A stretch of DNA of 64,000 nt from Verrucomicrobiia bacterium (GCA_019634625.1 JAHCBA010000007.1:145767-209766), one strand, 5' to 3'; positions 44,470-54,125 are shown, numbered from the stretch's first letter. Translations and numbers: made by a program. Notes: a model not told the origin generated them from the letters alone.

Positions 44470-47400
44470 TTCCCGTGGCTGGACCTGCGTCAGACTCCTG
44501 CGCGCCCGTGGTGCCCGACCACGAGTTGCTGCGGCCCATCGGGCGGGGCAGTTACGGCGAGGTCTGGCTGGCCCGCAGTGTCCTGGGTGAACTGCGGGCG
44601 GTGAAGGTGGTCCGTCATTTCGGGGCGGGGGATTCCGGGCCGGCCGGGCGTGAGTTTGACGGATTGCGGAAGTTCGAGCCGGTGTCCCGTTCCCATGAGG
44701 GGTTGGTGCACATTCTCCACGCCGGCCGATTCGAGGGCGGCTTCTATTACGTGATGGAACTGGCGGATCCGACGGAGCAGCCATGGGGAGGCACTCAGGA
44801 TTCGGCGGGTCGTGAACGGTCGGGTGCTGTTGAATCTGCGGCGGGGAACACGGGGAGCACGGGGAACGGCTCGGCGGTTACGGATTACAGCCCCCGCACC
44901 CTGCGTTCGGATCTGCGGACCCGAGGCCGGCTGCCGATCGCCGAGTGTCTCGATCTCGCGCTCAAGCTTACGGACGCACTGGCGCACCTGCACGGGAACG
45001 GGCTGGTGCACCGGGACCTGAAGCCTTCGAACATCATCTTTGTGAAGGGACGGCCGAAGCTGGCGGACATCGGCCTGGTTGCCTCGGCGGATGCGTCGAT
45101 GAGTTGCGTGGGCACGGAAGGATATCTGCCGCCGGAAGGGCCGGGCAAACCGCCGGCGGATCTCTACGCATTGGGCAAGGTGCTCTACGAGCTGGCGACG
45201 GGCCGTGACCGGACGGATTTTCCGGAACTACCGACGCTGCTGCGGGAGGACACGCAGCGAGGGGCGATGGAAGAGTTCAACGAGGTCATCCTGAAGGCCT
45301 GCGATCCGGACCAACGGCGGCGCTACCAGTCGGCGGCGCAGATGCGTGCGGACCTGCTGTTGATGCAGAGCGGGCGTTCGTTGCGCGGAGCCCGAACCCT
45401 GCGGCAACGCTTGCTGTTTGCCCGTCGGGCGGGGGCGGTGGTCGGGCTGGCCGCGTTGCTGGCAGTGGCGGCGTATTTCCACCAGGAGACGCAGACGCGC
45501 GAGGCCCGTCGGTTGGCGCGGGCCGAGGCGGAGCAGCGAAGCCGTGCGGAGAGCCTTGTGAACACGCTCCAGTTGAAACAGGCGGAGCGTTTCTTTGAAA
45601 AGGGCGAGGGCAATCAGGGGGTTGCCTACCTCGCGCGAATGCTGAGGCAGAACCCGGGCAACCAGATCGCCGCGGCCCGGCTGATGTCGGCTCTCAATGA
45701 CCGCAGTTTCGCCCTGCCGGTGCGGGTGTTCGAGTTCCCGGAGTCGATCGAGGATCTGGAGTTCAGTCCGGATGGCTCGAGGTTTGTCACATGGACGCGG
45801 GGCACCAATCATCTGGCGCGGCTCTGGGACATGGCGACGGGCCGGACGATCGGAGAGCCATTCGCCCATGTGCTTTCCGAAATCCGTCCCCGGTTCAGTC
45901 CGGATGGTGCCTGGTTGGCAACGGTATCGACGAACCATCAGGTTCAACTCCGGGACGGCGCGACGGGCGAGTCTGTTGCCATGCCCCTCGGGCACGACAG
46001 CGCGATCCATGACCTCCGTTTCAGTCCCGACAGCCTGAAGCTGGTCGTCGCATTCATGAACAAGGCCCACGTCTGGAAGCTTCCCGGGGGGGAACAGGCG
46101 CAGATGTCCCTGGAGATGGGCAGCGATCGATTGAGGCGCGCCTGGTTCAGTCCGGATGGCGGACACATCGCCACCATCACCTTTTCAGGGGGCATGGAAT
46201 TCTGGGACGCCGGGACGGGACAGAACGTCCGCGGGCTTCACCCTGCCGGTTTGGATTCCGCGTGGATTAGGGATGGTGTATTCAGTCCGGACGGACGGAC
46301 GGTTGCCGCGGGGACTGACACGACTCTTGTTGTGTGGGACGTGGCATCCCGCAGAGTTCTGCATCATCTGTGGCATGGTGCCAGGGTGTATGAGATAGGA
46401 TTCAGCCCCGACAGTCTGAGGCTGGTGACGGGCGATGATCAGCGTTGGGTGCGGGTCTGGGACGTTCTCACGGGACGTTCCCTGACCCCGCCCATCCGGC
46501 ATGGGATGGATGTGTGGGCCGCCCAGTTTGATCTCACGGGCGAGCGGTTGCTGACTCGCGAGCGGGCCCGGGCCCGGGTGTGGGATTCGAGGACTGGCAG
46601 GCCGTTGACGGAATGGATTGGGGATACGTGGCGGGCGCACTTTACGCCGGATGGCCGGCACCTGCTGACCCATGAACATCGTGAGGGGGTGCTGCGCGAG
46701 GTTCGTCCTGGTCGCGCGTTCAACCTGGTCCTGCATCACACGCACGGGGTGAGTTCTGCCCAGTTCAATCGGAGCGGCCGACGTGTGGTCGCGGTCGCAG
46801 GCGGGGGGCGTCAAGGACTCGGTGCCGGGGAGGTGGGTGAAGTGGCAACCTGGGACGCGGATTCCGGAACGCTTGCCGCTCCTCGAATCCACCTGCGGGA
46901 TGGCGTCGTCTTCGCGGAACGGAGCCCTGACGAACATTCGATCGTCACGGTCTCGCCGCTGGGACATGCCCAGAGCTGGGATGCACGCAGCGCCAGGAGA
47001 CTCGTCAGGCAGAGGTGGCAGGACGCACCGCTGCGACTGGCGCGCCACAGCCCGGATGGTCGCAGGTTACTCACGGGCTCCTGGGATGGAACCGTCCGGC
47101 TCTGGGAGACAGCGACAGGCCGGCCATTGGGCGATCCGTTAGTCCTTTCGAACTTTGTCGACGTGGTGGAGTACAGTCCGGACGGTGAACGCGCGGTGAT
47201 TCTCAGCGACACGGAGTCGTTTGCGGAACGGGCCGTCGGAATATGGAATCTCAAGTCCGGGGAATGGACGGATCTCAACACCCCCGGTGGATCACGCATT
47301 CGGGATGCGCACTTCAATCCGGATGGCACGCAGGTGGTCGGTGCAGGGTTGGACAACAGTGCGGGGGTTGTCTGGGATGCCATCACGGGTGACGTCCTGG

Positions 47401-50051
47401 GGAAGCCCCTGCAACATCAGGGAACACTTTGGAGCGCCCGCTACAGTCCGGATGGTCGCCGCGTTGTCACCGCCTCCACCGACCAGACGGCACGTGTCTG
47501 GGATTCCCGGACCCTCGAGCCTGTGGGTGAAGCAATGACGCATGAAGGGCTGGTGGTCGGGGCGGCATTCAGTCCTGACAGCCGACGTGTCGTCACCTTC
47601 TCAACGGCAGATCATGCGGCCCGGGTTTGGGATGCCGAAACGGGCCAACCACTGACGGAACTGCTGCGGCACGAAGACCAGGTGGTCGCGGGTGAGTTCA
47701 GTCCGGATGGGCGCCGGGTGTTGACGGCTTCGCTGGATGGCACCGCCCGGCTATGGGATCTACCACAGGTGGACGGGCCGGTGCCCGGTTGGTTGCTGGA
47801 TCTGGCGGAGGCCACGGCCGGGCAGCGACTGGTGGACCACGAGTTGCCCGAGGCGGTTTCCGCAAAGGAGTTTCTCGCTTTGCGGAGCCGCATCCTGGAA
47901 TCGCAGGAAACAGACCGCTACACGACGTGGGCGAAGTGGTTCCTGGCCGACCGGTTGGAGCGGGGTGTTTCCTTTGATTCCCGGGTCACTGTGAAAGATC
48001 ACCGGGCCAGGCTGCTGGAGAGGGGTTTGGTGGCGACGTTGCGGGAGGCGGTTCAACTGGTGCCGGACGATGCGGAAGCCACAGCCCGGCTTGCGCGCGA
48101 GGTCCTGGCGCAGAATCCAGCGGAGTATCCGCATCCGGAGCAGGTGGCCGCGTTTCTGGTCGGGCGCACAGAGCGGCTTGCTCCAGACACCCTGCAGACG
48201 TGGTGGGCCAGGGCCGAAGTGCTGGCGCGGACGAATCACTTCGACGGCGCGCTGGAGGCGATCGAGCGAGCCTTGAGCCACGCGCCTGCCGACCCGCGAC
48301 TGTGGACGTCAAAGGCCGGGTGGCTGGAGCGATCAGGTCGATTGGAGGCCGCGTTGCCCGCCTACGCTCAGGCGATTGCGCTGTTGGAAGGTAGTAGTGG
48401 AGGTCCGGCCTCGGCAGAGACAGGTCGTCTGTCGGGGAATGGGGAACGCTCTTTTGATGTTCAGGAGGATGGCCTGCACCCGGCGGTATCTGCTCTCCAG
48501 GTCAGCCTGCCTTCGGAAAGCGAACCTCGCCGAGGGATCCGGCTGCGGCGGGCGGAATTGTTGAAGCAATTGGGGCGTCACGACGAAGCCGTCGCGGAGC
48601 GACTGACAGCGCTGGGCATTCCGTCCCGCGCGTCCACGACGCCTCATGCGCTGTTGGATCTGTCGCCGTACTACAGTGTGTCGCTTCAGGATGACGTCGT
48701 TCCCTGGGACGATTGGCGGACGGAAGAGAACCTGTCTGAACTCACTCCGGGTGAGCATTACCTGGGTGGAGTGCGGTTTGACATTCGGGGTGTCGTCCTC
48801 GCCGGACATTCTCCCAGTTCACACGACCGCAAACATCTCGCCGAACACGTTCGCGGGATCCGCGTCGCGCAGCACTGCGAGCGGCTGCATTTTCTGCACG
48901 CCATCTTTTACCTGGGGCAGGAGGGCGTTGCTGCGGCCCGGTATCTCGTCCATTACGAGGATGGCAGCCGCGAGGAAATCCCCATCCTTCATGACAGGAG
49001 CATCGGCACCTGGACGGGGGGCACCGGGGGAGGCCAGGGCGAGTTGTTTCGGGTATGGGCGGGAACCGGCGAGCCGACTCCGGCGCGGCGCACAGACGGG
49101 AACCTGTACCGGTTTGCGTGGGAGAATCCCAGACCCGGGCTGCGAATCGAATCGGTTGACTTCGAGTCTCCGACCGTTTCCGCCGGGGCGGGCACACAAG
49201 CCATCCTGCTGGCGGCCATCACGGCACAGGCTGAGCCGACGCCGCAGATCACCCGTCAACCGTTCCGACAAACCGTCCGGTTAGGTGAACCCGCCGTTTT
49301 CGAGGTGGAAGCGCACAGCGAGGTCGGACTGGCGTATCAATGGCAGTTCAACGGCAACGACCTGCCCGGGGCGACCAACGCCATGCTTTCCATTCCGCAG
49401 GCCCGTCGGGAATTGGCGGGAGCCTATACGGTGAAAGTGAGGAACCTGGTGCCCGAATCCGTGCGGGTCCTCACCAGCGAGCCGGCCGCGTTGGCGATTC
49501 GGGATGACAGCCTCATTTTTGGCCTCCTTCGGCGCGAGATGTTCACCAACCTGCCGGGGAACAAGCTTCCAGCCCTGACCAATTCCGTCCGGTTCCCGCT
49601 TCAACCGGATTCCGTGGATTTCGTTCCCCACTTCGAAGCGCCTGCCGACATCATGAACCACTACGGCGTCCGACTGACCGGCATTCTGGTGCCGCCGAGG
49701 ACGGGGGAATATCGGTTCTATCTCTGCTCCGACGACGAAGGGGCGTTGTACCTGAGCAGCGACGAGTCTCCCGTTCCCATGCGCCTGATCGCCCGCGAAC
49801 CCGATTGGAGTCTGAACCGGGCATGGACGGTCCGGCACCAGCGTCCGAACGAGGAGAACGTTTCCCCACCGATCCAGCTCGAAGCCGGTCGGCGTTATTA
49901 TGTCGAGGCCCGGATGAAGGAAGCCGAGGGTGGAGACAATCTGGCCGTGGCCTGGCAGATGCCGGGGGAGCCACCGCCCAGGAATGGTTCGCCGCCAATC
50001 TCCGGCCGATACCTCGCCGTGCCGGACGATTGGGTGGCGGCTGCCGAATGA
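44466..50051 (+). CDS. Ser/Thr protein kinase with 16 WD40 repeats, TPR, Ig and PA14 domains
   Basis: A 1861-aa membrane kinase starting at GTG 44466. The kinase domain (about 20-300) has GRGSYGEVW (26-34), Lys47 (AVKVV), HRDLKPSN (H182, D184) and DIG in place of DFG (D201), so it should be active. One TM helix (about 322-340, AVVGLAALLAVAAYF) is followed by a coiled coil and 16 WD40 repeats (about 420-1100, FSPDGRRVVTASTDQTARVWD). Then come TPR-like helices (about 1190-1420), a beta-sandwich region, an Ig-like domain (about 1590-1675) and a PA14 domain (about 1690-1855, TGEYRFYLCSDDEGALYL). It probably senses glycans or proteins outside and signals to the co-translated ECF factor. Confidence 0.85.
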   Translation: MIPVAGPASDSCAPVVPDHELLRPIGRGSYGEVWLARSVLGELRAVKVVRHFGAGDSGPAGREFDGLRKFEPVSRSHEGLVHILHAGRFEGGFYYVMELADPTEQPWGGTQDSAGRERSGAVESAAGNTGSTGNGSAVTDYSPRTLRSDLRTRGRLPIAECLDLALKLTDALAHLHGNGLVHRDLKPSNIIFVKGRPKLADIGLVASADASMSCVGTEGYLPPEGPGKPPADLYALGKVLYELATGRDRTDFPELPTLLREDTQRGAMEEFNEVILKACDPDQRRRYQSAAQMRADLLLMQSGRSLRGARTLRQRLLFARRAGAVVGLAALLAVAAYFHQETQTREARRLARAEAEQRSRAESLVNTLQLKQAERFFEKGEGNQGVAYLARMLRQNPGNQIAAARLMSALNDRSFALPVRVFEFPESIEDLEFSPDGSRFVTWTRGTNHLARLWDMATGRTIGEPFAHVLSEIRPRFSPDGAWLATVSTNHQVQLRDGATGESVAMPLGHDSAIHDLRFSPDSLKLVVAFMNKAHVWKLPGGEQAQMSLEMGSDRLRRAWFSPDGGHIATITFSGGMEFWDAGTGQNVRGLHPAGLDSAWIRDGVFSPDGRTVAAGTDTTLVVWDVASRRVLHHLWHGARVYEIGFSPDSLRLVTGDDQRWVRVWDVLTGRSLTPPIRHGMDVWAAQFDLTGERLLTRERARARVWDSRTGRPLTEWIGDTWRAHFTPDGRHLLTHEHREGVLREVRPGRAFNLVLHHTHGVSSAQFNRSGRRVVAVAGGGRQGLGAGEVGEVATWDADSGTLAAPRIHLRDGVVFAERSPDEHSIVTVSPLGHAQSWDARSARRLVRQRWQDAPLRLARHSPDGRRLLTGSWDGTVRLWETATGRPLGDPLVLSNFVDVVEYSPDGERAVILSDTESFAERAVGIWNLKSGEWTDLNTPGGSRIRDAHFNPDGTQVVGAGLDNSAGVVWDAITGDVLGKPLQHQGTLWSARYSPDGRRVVTASTDQTARVWDSRTLEPVGEAMTHEGLVVGAAFSPDSRRVVTFSTADHAARVWDAETGQPLTELLRHEDQVVAGEFSPDGRRVLTASLDGTARLWDLPQVDGPVPGWLLDLAEATAGQRLVDHELPEAVSAKEFLALRSRILESQETDRYTTWAKWFLADRLERGVSFDSRVTVKDHRARLLERGLVATLREAVQLVPDDAEATARLAREVLAQNPAEYPHPEQVAAFLVGRTERLAPDTLQTWWARAEVLARTNHFDGALEAIERALSHAPADPRLWTSKAGWLERSGRLEAALPAYAQAIALLEGSSGGPASAETGRLSGNGERSFDVQEDGLHPAVSALQVSLPSESEPRRGIRLRRAELLKQLGRHDEAVAERLTALGIPSRASTTPHALLDLSPYYSVSLQDDVVPWDDWRTEENLSELTPGEHYLGGVRFDIRGVVLAGHSPSSHDRKHLAEHVRGIRVAQHCERLHFLHAIFYLGQEGVAAARYLVHYEDGSREEIPILHDRSIGTWTGGTGGGQGELFRVWAGTGEPTPARRTDGNLYRFAWENPRPGLRIESVDFESPTVSAGAGTQAILLAAITAQAEPTPQITRQPFRQTVRLGEPAVFEVEAHSEVGLAYQWQFNGNDLPGATNAMLSIPQARRELAGAYTVKVRNLVPESVRVLTSEPAALAIRDDSLIFGLLRREMFTNLPGNKLPALTNSVRFPLQPDSVDFVPHFEAPADIMNHYGVRLTGILVPPRTGEYRFYLCSDDEGALYLSSDESPVPMRLIAREPDWSLNRAWTVRHQRPNEENVSPPIQLEAGRRYYVEARMKEAEGGDNLAVAWQMPGEPPPRNGSPPISGRYLAVPDDWVAAAE

Positions 50052-50096
50052 TGTTGCTGACGGGGAGGTTTCCACGTGGGGCCAGTGTTGACGGTG

Positions 50097-50924
50097 TTAT
50101 GGGTTCCCGGCCGGGCCAGGCAACAGGTCCCTCCGGGACGCTTCCTGGATCATCGCTTCGAACACCTCGATCGGGCGGGGGCCAACCAGTCTCCGATGCA
50201 CGAAACCCTCCTTGTCCACAATGACCGTGGTGGGAAGTTCCCCGCCGTTGTACCGGCTTCCAACCTCGTTTCGCGCATCGATGAGAACCGGGTAGTTGAT
50301 TCCGCGCCGGCGCACGGTCATCTCGACGTTGCGGCGGATCTCCTTGAGCGGGGGAGTGGCTTCATCGCCGTGATCACGGGGCCCGTCGGCGTCGTGCTGG
50401 CCGCCGGCTCCATGCCCCCCCGCGTGGCCGTGGCCGCCGGCCAGGCTGTCCTGGGAAACGCCCAGGATCACCAGGTCAGCCCCATGGCGCCTGCGGAGTT
50501 CGATCAAAGCCGGCAGTTCGCCAACGCACGCGGTGCACCAGGTCGTCCAAAAATTGATCAAGACCACCCTTCCGCGCTGGTCGGAGAGCCGCCAGGCCGT
50601 TCCCTCCAGGTCCTTCAGTACAAAGTCCGGCGAAGGTATCCGCCTGCGAGCCGACCCTGCCAGGTCGGGTACCGTCGCGGGTTGCTCCGATGATGGCTGC
50701 GGCTGGCTTCGCACCCATTCTCTGGCGAGGGCCGCCGATGCCCGGACCTTCTCATGGCTTTCGGATCTGAACTCCCTCAGGCCGCTCTTCTCGTTCACCA
50801 CCGGGATGGCGTCGGACAACCGGATGCCTCCCAGCAGCAGGAGGCGGCGCGACCCTGCGGGACCACCCCAGCCGATGGATCGGGCTCCGCCGGGACTTCC
50901 TGACCTGTCACATGGGCAACTCAT
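50097..50924 (-). CDS. TlpA/ResA-like thioredoxin with His/Gly-rich insert
   Basis: A 275-aa thioredoxin-fold protein. The redox motif is WCTAC in VVLINFWTTWCTACVGELPA (about 110-130), and cis-Pro is in GGELPTTVIVDKEGFV. Between the first fold half and the rest lies an insert of about 28 residues (160-188) with many His, Gly and Asp (GGHGHAGGHGAGGQHD), unusual for the family and likely to bind metal. The start at 50924 has a good Shine-Dalgarno (GGAGG, 6-base spacing), preferred over 51008. The first 75 residues have no clear signal peptide. It follows the flavoprotein gene at about 130 bases and may support its redox chemistry. Confidence 0.72.
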   Translation of the reverse strand: MSCPCDRSGSPGGARSIGWGGPAGSRRLLLLGGIRLSDAIPVVNEKSGLREFRSESHEKVRASAALAREWVRSQPQPSSEQPATVPDLAGSARRRIPSPDFVLKDLEGTAWRLSDQRGRVVLINFWTTWCTACVGELPALIELRRRHGADLVILGVSQDSLAGGHGHAGGHGAGGQHDADGPRDHGDEATPPLKEIRRNVEMTVRRRGINYPVLIDARNEVGSRYNGGELPTTVIVDKEGFVHRRLVGPRPIEVFEAMIQEASRRDLLPGPAGNP

Positions 50925-51054
50925 AGGGAACCTCCGTTTCGGGGTCGGGCCGGGGAATTCCCGACCTGGACGGCCTTCCCGGGCAGGCCAGCATGATGCC
51001 GTCGCCATTCCATGCCTGTACGAGGGCGAAATCGCGAGCGTATTCCGGCATGGA

Positions 51055-52567
51055 TCAGGCCCGCTGCCACGCGAGCCACCGGGTGAAGACCTTCTTCACC
51101 AGCGGGGTGAGGCGGGTGCGGCCATGGAGGTCCCCCAGGCGACGGATCGCCTCGGCTTGAGTGGGGTAGGGATGGATCGTGGCTCCAAGGGTCTTCAAAC
51201 CGAGTCCTCCCTTCATGGCAAGGGTCAGTTCGGAGATCAGGTCCCCCGCATGCGCAGCGACCACGGTGGCGCCAAGGATCCGGCCCGTCCCGCGGCGCAC
51301 CAGGACCCTGACAATTCCCTCCGCCTCGCCGTCGAGCAGGGCCCGATCCACCCGGCTCAATTCCTGGGTAAAAGGTGTCCACCTCGATGCCCTGCTGTTT
51401 CGCGTCGTTCTCGTACAGGCCCACGTGAGCGATCTCAGGGGATGTGTAGGTGCACCAATGAATCAGCAGCCCGCTCACCCGTGCGCGTCCCTTGAACAGG
51501 GCGTTCTGGATCACGATCCTGGCCATGAAATCGGCGGCGTGGGTGAACTGGTAGGGCGAACAGATGTCGCCGCACGCGAAGACGCGGGGGTTGCTGGTCC
51601 GCAGCCGGTCGTCCACCTTGACCCCCTTTCGATCGTGGACAATCCCTGCGGTCTCCAACCCCAGGCCCTCGAGGTTGGGCGCCCGACCCACCGCCACAAG
51701 AATGCGGTCCACGACCAGATCCTGGCTGGATCCCTTGCAGTCCAATTGCAGCCGGACCCCTTCCGGCACCTTGGACAGCGTGAGGTTCCTGCCATCGGCC
51801 AGAATCCGGACCCCATCCCTCGCCAGGGCGGCCTGAACCACCTGCGCCGCGTCACGGTCCTCCCGTGGCAGGATGCCGGGGGCGGATTCGATCAGGAAGA
51901 CCTCCGAGCCGAACCGGGCGAAGGTCTGCGCCATTTCGCAGCCGAGCGGACCGGCCCCGATGATTCCGAATCGCTTCGGCAGTTCGGTGAGCGAGAAGAG
52001 GGTTTCGTTGGTCAGGTAGGGCACTGCGGCCAGGCCGGGGATGGGCGGGGCTGCTGCTCGCGCCCCGGTCGCGACGACCGCCTTCGAGAATCGCAGGGTC
52101 TGTCCCGCCACCTCCACCGAGTCCCGACCCGCAAAGCGCCCCGCGCCCAGGAATACGTCCACCCCCAAGTCACGGAACCGCGTGGCCGAATCATGGGGGC
52201 TGATGTCCGCCCGGAGACGCCGCATGCGCTCCATCACCGCCCCAAAATCGACCTGCACGTCGCCCCCGGTCCGAACCCCGAAATCGGCCCCCTCCCGGAC
52301 ACTGGCGGCGGCCCGGGCGGCGCGGATCATCGCTTTGGAAGGCACACATCCCACATTCAGGCAATCGCCCCCGAGAAGTTGCCTCTCGACCAGGGCAACC
52401 CTGGCCCCGAGACCCGCGGCGCCGGCAGCCGTGACGAGACCGGCGGTGCAGCCGCCAATCACCACCAGGTTATACCGCGGCGCCGGTTCCGGGTTCAACC
52501 AGCCCGCCGGACGGGTGTTGGCGCGGAGTCGTTGGTTGTGCTCGTCCCAAGGCTCGAGAGCCTCCAA
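51055..52567 (-). CDS. Mercuric-reductase-like flavoprotein disulfide reductase, frameshifted
   Basis: The N-terminal part has the FAD motif VVIGGCTAGLVTAAGAAGLG, the redox pair GGDCLNVGCVPSK and the NAD(P)H motif GIIGAGPLGCEMA; FACGDIC binds FAD. The frame then breaks at a run of four A (51370-51373, TTTT on the coding strand). Removing one base restores DTFTQELSRVDRALLDGE and the complete dimerisation domain to LVKKVFTRWLAWQ, ending at 51055 (503 aa, normal length). Uncorrected, translation would run to 50921 in the wrong frame. The C-terminal Cys pair of true MerA is absent, so the substrate is unknown. A palindromic element lies 10 bases upstream of the start. Confidence 0.75.
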
Positions 52568-52577
52568 GAACGGACCC

Positions 52578-52657
52578 GGGGTCAGATCTGTGAATTTGAC
52601 AAATCAAGTCTCGGCGCCTGAACGGGAGCCGAATGTCAAATTCAGAGATGTGACCCC
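52578..52657. repeat. 80-bp palindromic element, copy A
   Basis: The left arm ggggtcagatctgtgaattt(gac) and the right arm ending ttcagagatgtgacccc form an imperfect 23-bp inverted repeat around a 34-bp centre (aaatcaagtctcggcgcctg...). Copies are at 54046 and 62961 and a short relative at 109. The form resembles REP-type elements mobilised by tyrosine transposases, none of which is in the window. Confidence 0.85.
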
Positions 52658-52674
52658 TGGGATTGCACCAGCCC

Positions 52675-53199
52675 TTACTCACTGCTCTCCAGCTTTCCAA
52701 GCGTCTTCAGCGCGGTCGTGAGGCGTGGGTCCGCACGCGGGTCCGAACCCACTCCGATGATGGACGATGGATACGCCCGCTCGATGATCAGCGTGTCTGG
52801 CGGTTGATTCGCTCCGAACATGGGCCGGTCCACGAGAATGACGGGCACCGCCACAGACGCGGACGAGTAGATGGTCATGAATGCGCCCATGTAGATTCGT
52901 TCGCCGCCTGCCACAACGACGAACGGCACGCCTGTCCCAGGCAGTTTTGGGATCCTGTCCAGCACTCCCGGCTTCAGGCGCACGGTGTGGTGGGTGGCGT
53001 CGTAGCGAACGAGATCCTCCTGCGAAATCACGGGCGAGGCCGCGAGCCGAACCCCGGACCAATCTCCTTGCCCAGACGCAATCAGGCGTCGATCCACCGG
53101 TTCATCGATGAGATAGATGGCGAACTGATTCGTGGTCCCACTCCGACTGTCCGGGACGACGACGAGCAGGATGAGAAGACAGAGGCGGTGGAGGTTCAT
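52675..53199 (-). CDS. Exported protein of unknown function
   Basis: A 174-aa protein with a signal peptide (MNLHRLCLLILLVVVP). The mature part contains FAIYLIDEPVDRRLIASGQG and VRLAASPVISQEDLVRYD, resembling the periplasmic SecDF P1-head-like small domain seen in stand-alone lipoproteins, but this is tentative. A second block, GVPFVVVAGGERIYMGAFMT, is conserved-looking. It is the last gene of a four-gene operon and follows the 86-aa ORF by 7 bases. Confidence 0.6.
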   Translation of the reverse strand: MNLHRLCLLILLVVVPDSRSGTTNQFAIYLIDEPVDRRLIASGQGDWSGVRLAASPVISQEDLVRYDATHHTVRLKPGVLDRIPKLPGTGVPFVVVAGGERIYMGAFMTIYSSASVAVPVILVDRPMFGANQPPDTLIIERAYPSSIIGVGSDPRADPRLTTALKTLGKLESSE

Positions 53200-53206
53200 C
53201 GGGACG

Positions 53207-53467
53207 TCAGGTTTTCAACGGCTTGTCGGGCGGTGACTCCACTGGGGCTGAATCGGCATTCGCTTCGACAACCTTGGATTGAGTCTGAATCACTCTGGGC
53301 CGCTGGACGGGTGGGGTCAAGCGGGAACAAACCCAGGTGGGGCGCATATCCGTGTTGTCGGAGATGCGATCGGTCGAGGGATACGACGAGGCGACCGCCC
53401 TGATCGGGAGCGTTTCGATCGCACCGTGCCGCCGCAGGGGAACAGCGCGAACCGCGGCCCGCCTCAT
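53207..53467 (-). CDS. 86-aa hypothetical protein
   Basis: The ATG overlaps the stop of the preceding gene (ATGA, 53464-53467), and the stop lies 7 bases before the next start. The composition (many Ser, Thr, Asp, Val; SSYPSTDRISDNTDMRP, SKVVEANADSAPVESPPD) is unlike the Arg/Gly-rich chance frames of this DNA. No domain, signal peptide or membrane segment is recognised. Reality is inferred from tight coupling. Confidence 0.5.
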   Translation of the reverse strand: MRRAAVRAVPLRRHGAIETLPIRAVASSYPSTDRISDNTDMRPTWVCSRLTPPVQRPRVIQTQSKVVEANADSAPVESPPDKPLKT

Positions 53468-53784
53468 AACACATCGAGCGGATGGCTGGTGAGCCAAATG
53501 TCCAACTGCCGGAATCGGGACTTGAGACGCTCCTTGAACTGAAGGAAAAACTCGCGGTTCTCGGCTGAATCCGGAACATCGACAAAGAGCCGGAGGTGCT
53601 CGTCACGGTAGACCTCGCCAGCCTGCTCCCACTGGCCCAGGATTGTCTGGGTCTCGGCAGAGACGGCGCCGAATTTGCGACGCAGTTCGAGGAGCGTGTC
53701 GGCCGCAAGGGCTTCGGGCACCGGGGTGCCATCGTTAAACGACAGCGGTATCAGGATCTCGTATCGCCGGTGCGAAGCGCTCAT
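53464..53784 (-). CDS. 106-aa conserved-looking protein, partner of the 73-aa gene
   Basis: A soluble alpha/beta protein: RRYEILIPLSFNDGTPVPEA, then LGQWEQAGEVYRDEHLRLFVDVPD and FFLQFKERLKSRFRQLDIWLTS. Pairs of this kind and the upstream 73-aa type are, from memory, found together in diverse bacteria, but I cannot name a family. The start overlaps the upstream gene by about 50 bases; no better internal start exists. Function unknown; a toxin-antitoxin-like role is possible. Confidence 0.6.
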   Translation of the reverse strand: MSASHRRYEILIPLSFNDGTPVPEALAADTLLELRRKFGAVSAETQTILGQWEQAGEVYRDEHLRLFVDVPDSAENREFFLQFKERLKSRFRQLDIWLTSHPLDVL

Positions 53785-53956
53785 AGGTGGCTGGTCCTTG
53801 AACCTTGAAGGGAATGCCCTGCCGGGCCAGATAGGGCAGAACCCGCTCGTGCAGCATCAGGTCGCCATTGGACCAGCTCTTGAATGAGAATCGGCCCGCC
53901 AGCCATCCCAGCGCCTGTTTCTCGGCTTCCGCATCTTCGAACTGGACAATCACCAT
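53735..53956 (-). CDS. 73-aa hypothetical protein, first gene of four-gene operon
   Basis: A 73-aa protein beginning MVIVQFEDAEAEKQALGWLA and continuing RFSFKSWSNGDLMLHERVLP and GIPFKVQGPATYERFAP. The pattern suggests a small alpha/beta fold without membrane segments. It overlaps the 106-aa gene by 50 bases. The operon 53956-52675 lies between copies A and B of the 80-bp element. Function unknown. Confidence 0.6.
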   Translation of the reverse strand: MVIVQFEDAEAEKQALGWLAGRFSFKSWSNGDLMLHERVLPYLARQGIPFKVQGPATYERFAPAIRDPDTAVV

Positions 53957-54045
53957 GCGAGGACCCTACGCGCGTGCCGCCGATGAAGCAATGCGCTTGC
54001 CGCCCTCTCCCCGCCCTGGTGACGGCGGGCTCAGCGAGCGGACCC

Positions 54046-54125
54046 GGGGTCAGATCTGTGAATTTGACAAATCAGGTCTCGGCGCCTGAGAGGGAGCCAA
54101 ATGTCAAATTCAGAGATGTGACCCC
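54046..54125. repeat. 80-bp palindromic element, copy B
   Basis: Same as copy A with a few base changes in the centre (aaatcaggtctcggcgcctg, gagagggagccaa). The flank cggaccc is shared with copy A. It lies 116 bases before the histidine kinase gene. Confidence 0.85.

Noticed and set aside
50921..51054. Extension of the flavoprotein to a stop at 50921, overlapping the thioredoxin start by ATGA
   Set aside because: After the frameshift at 51370 this frame is out of register with the family; the apparent coupling is accidental.
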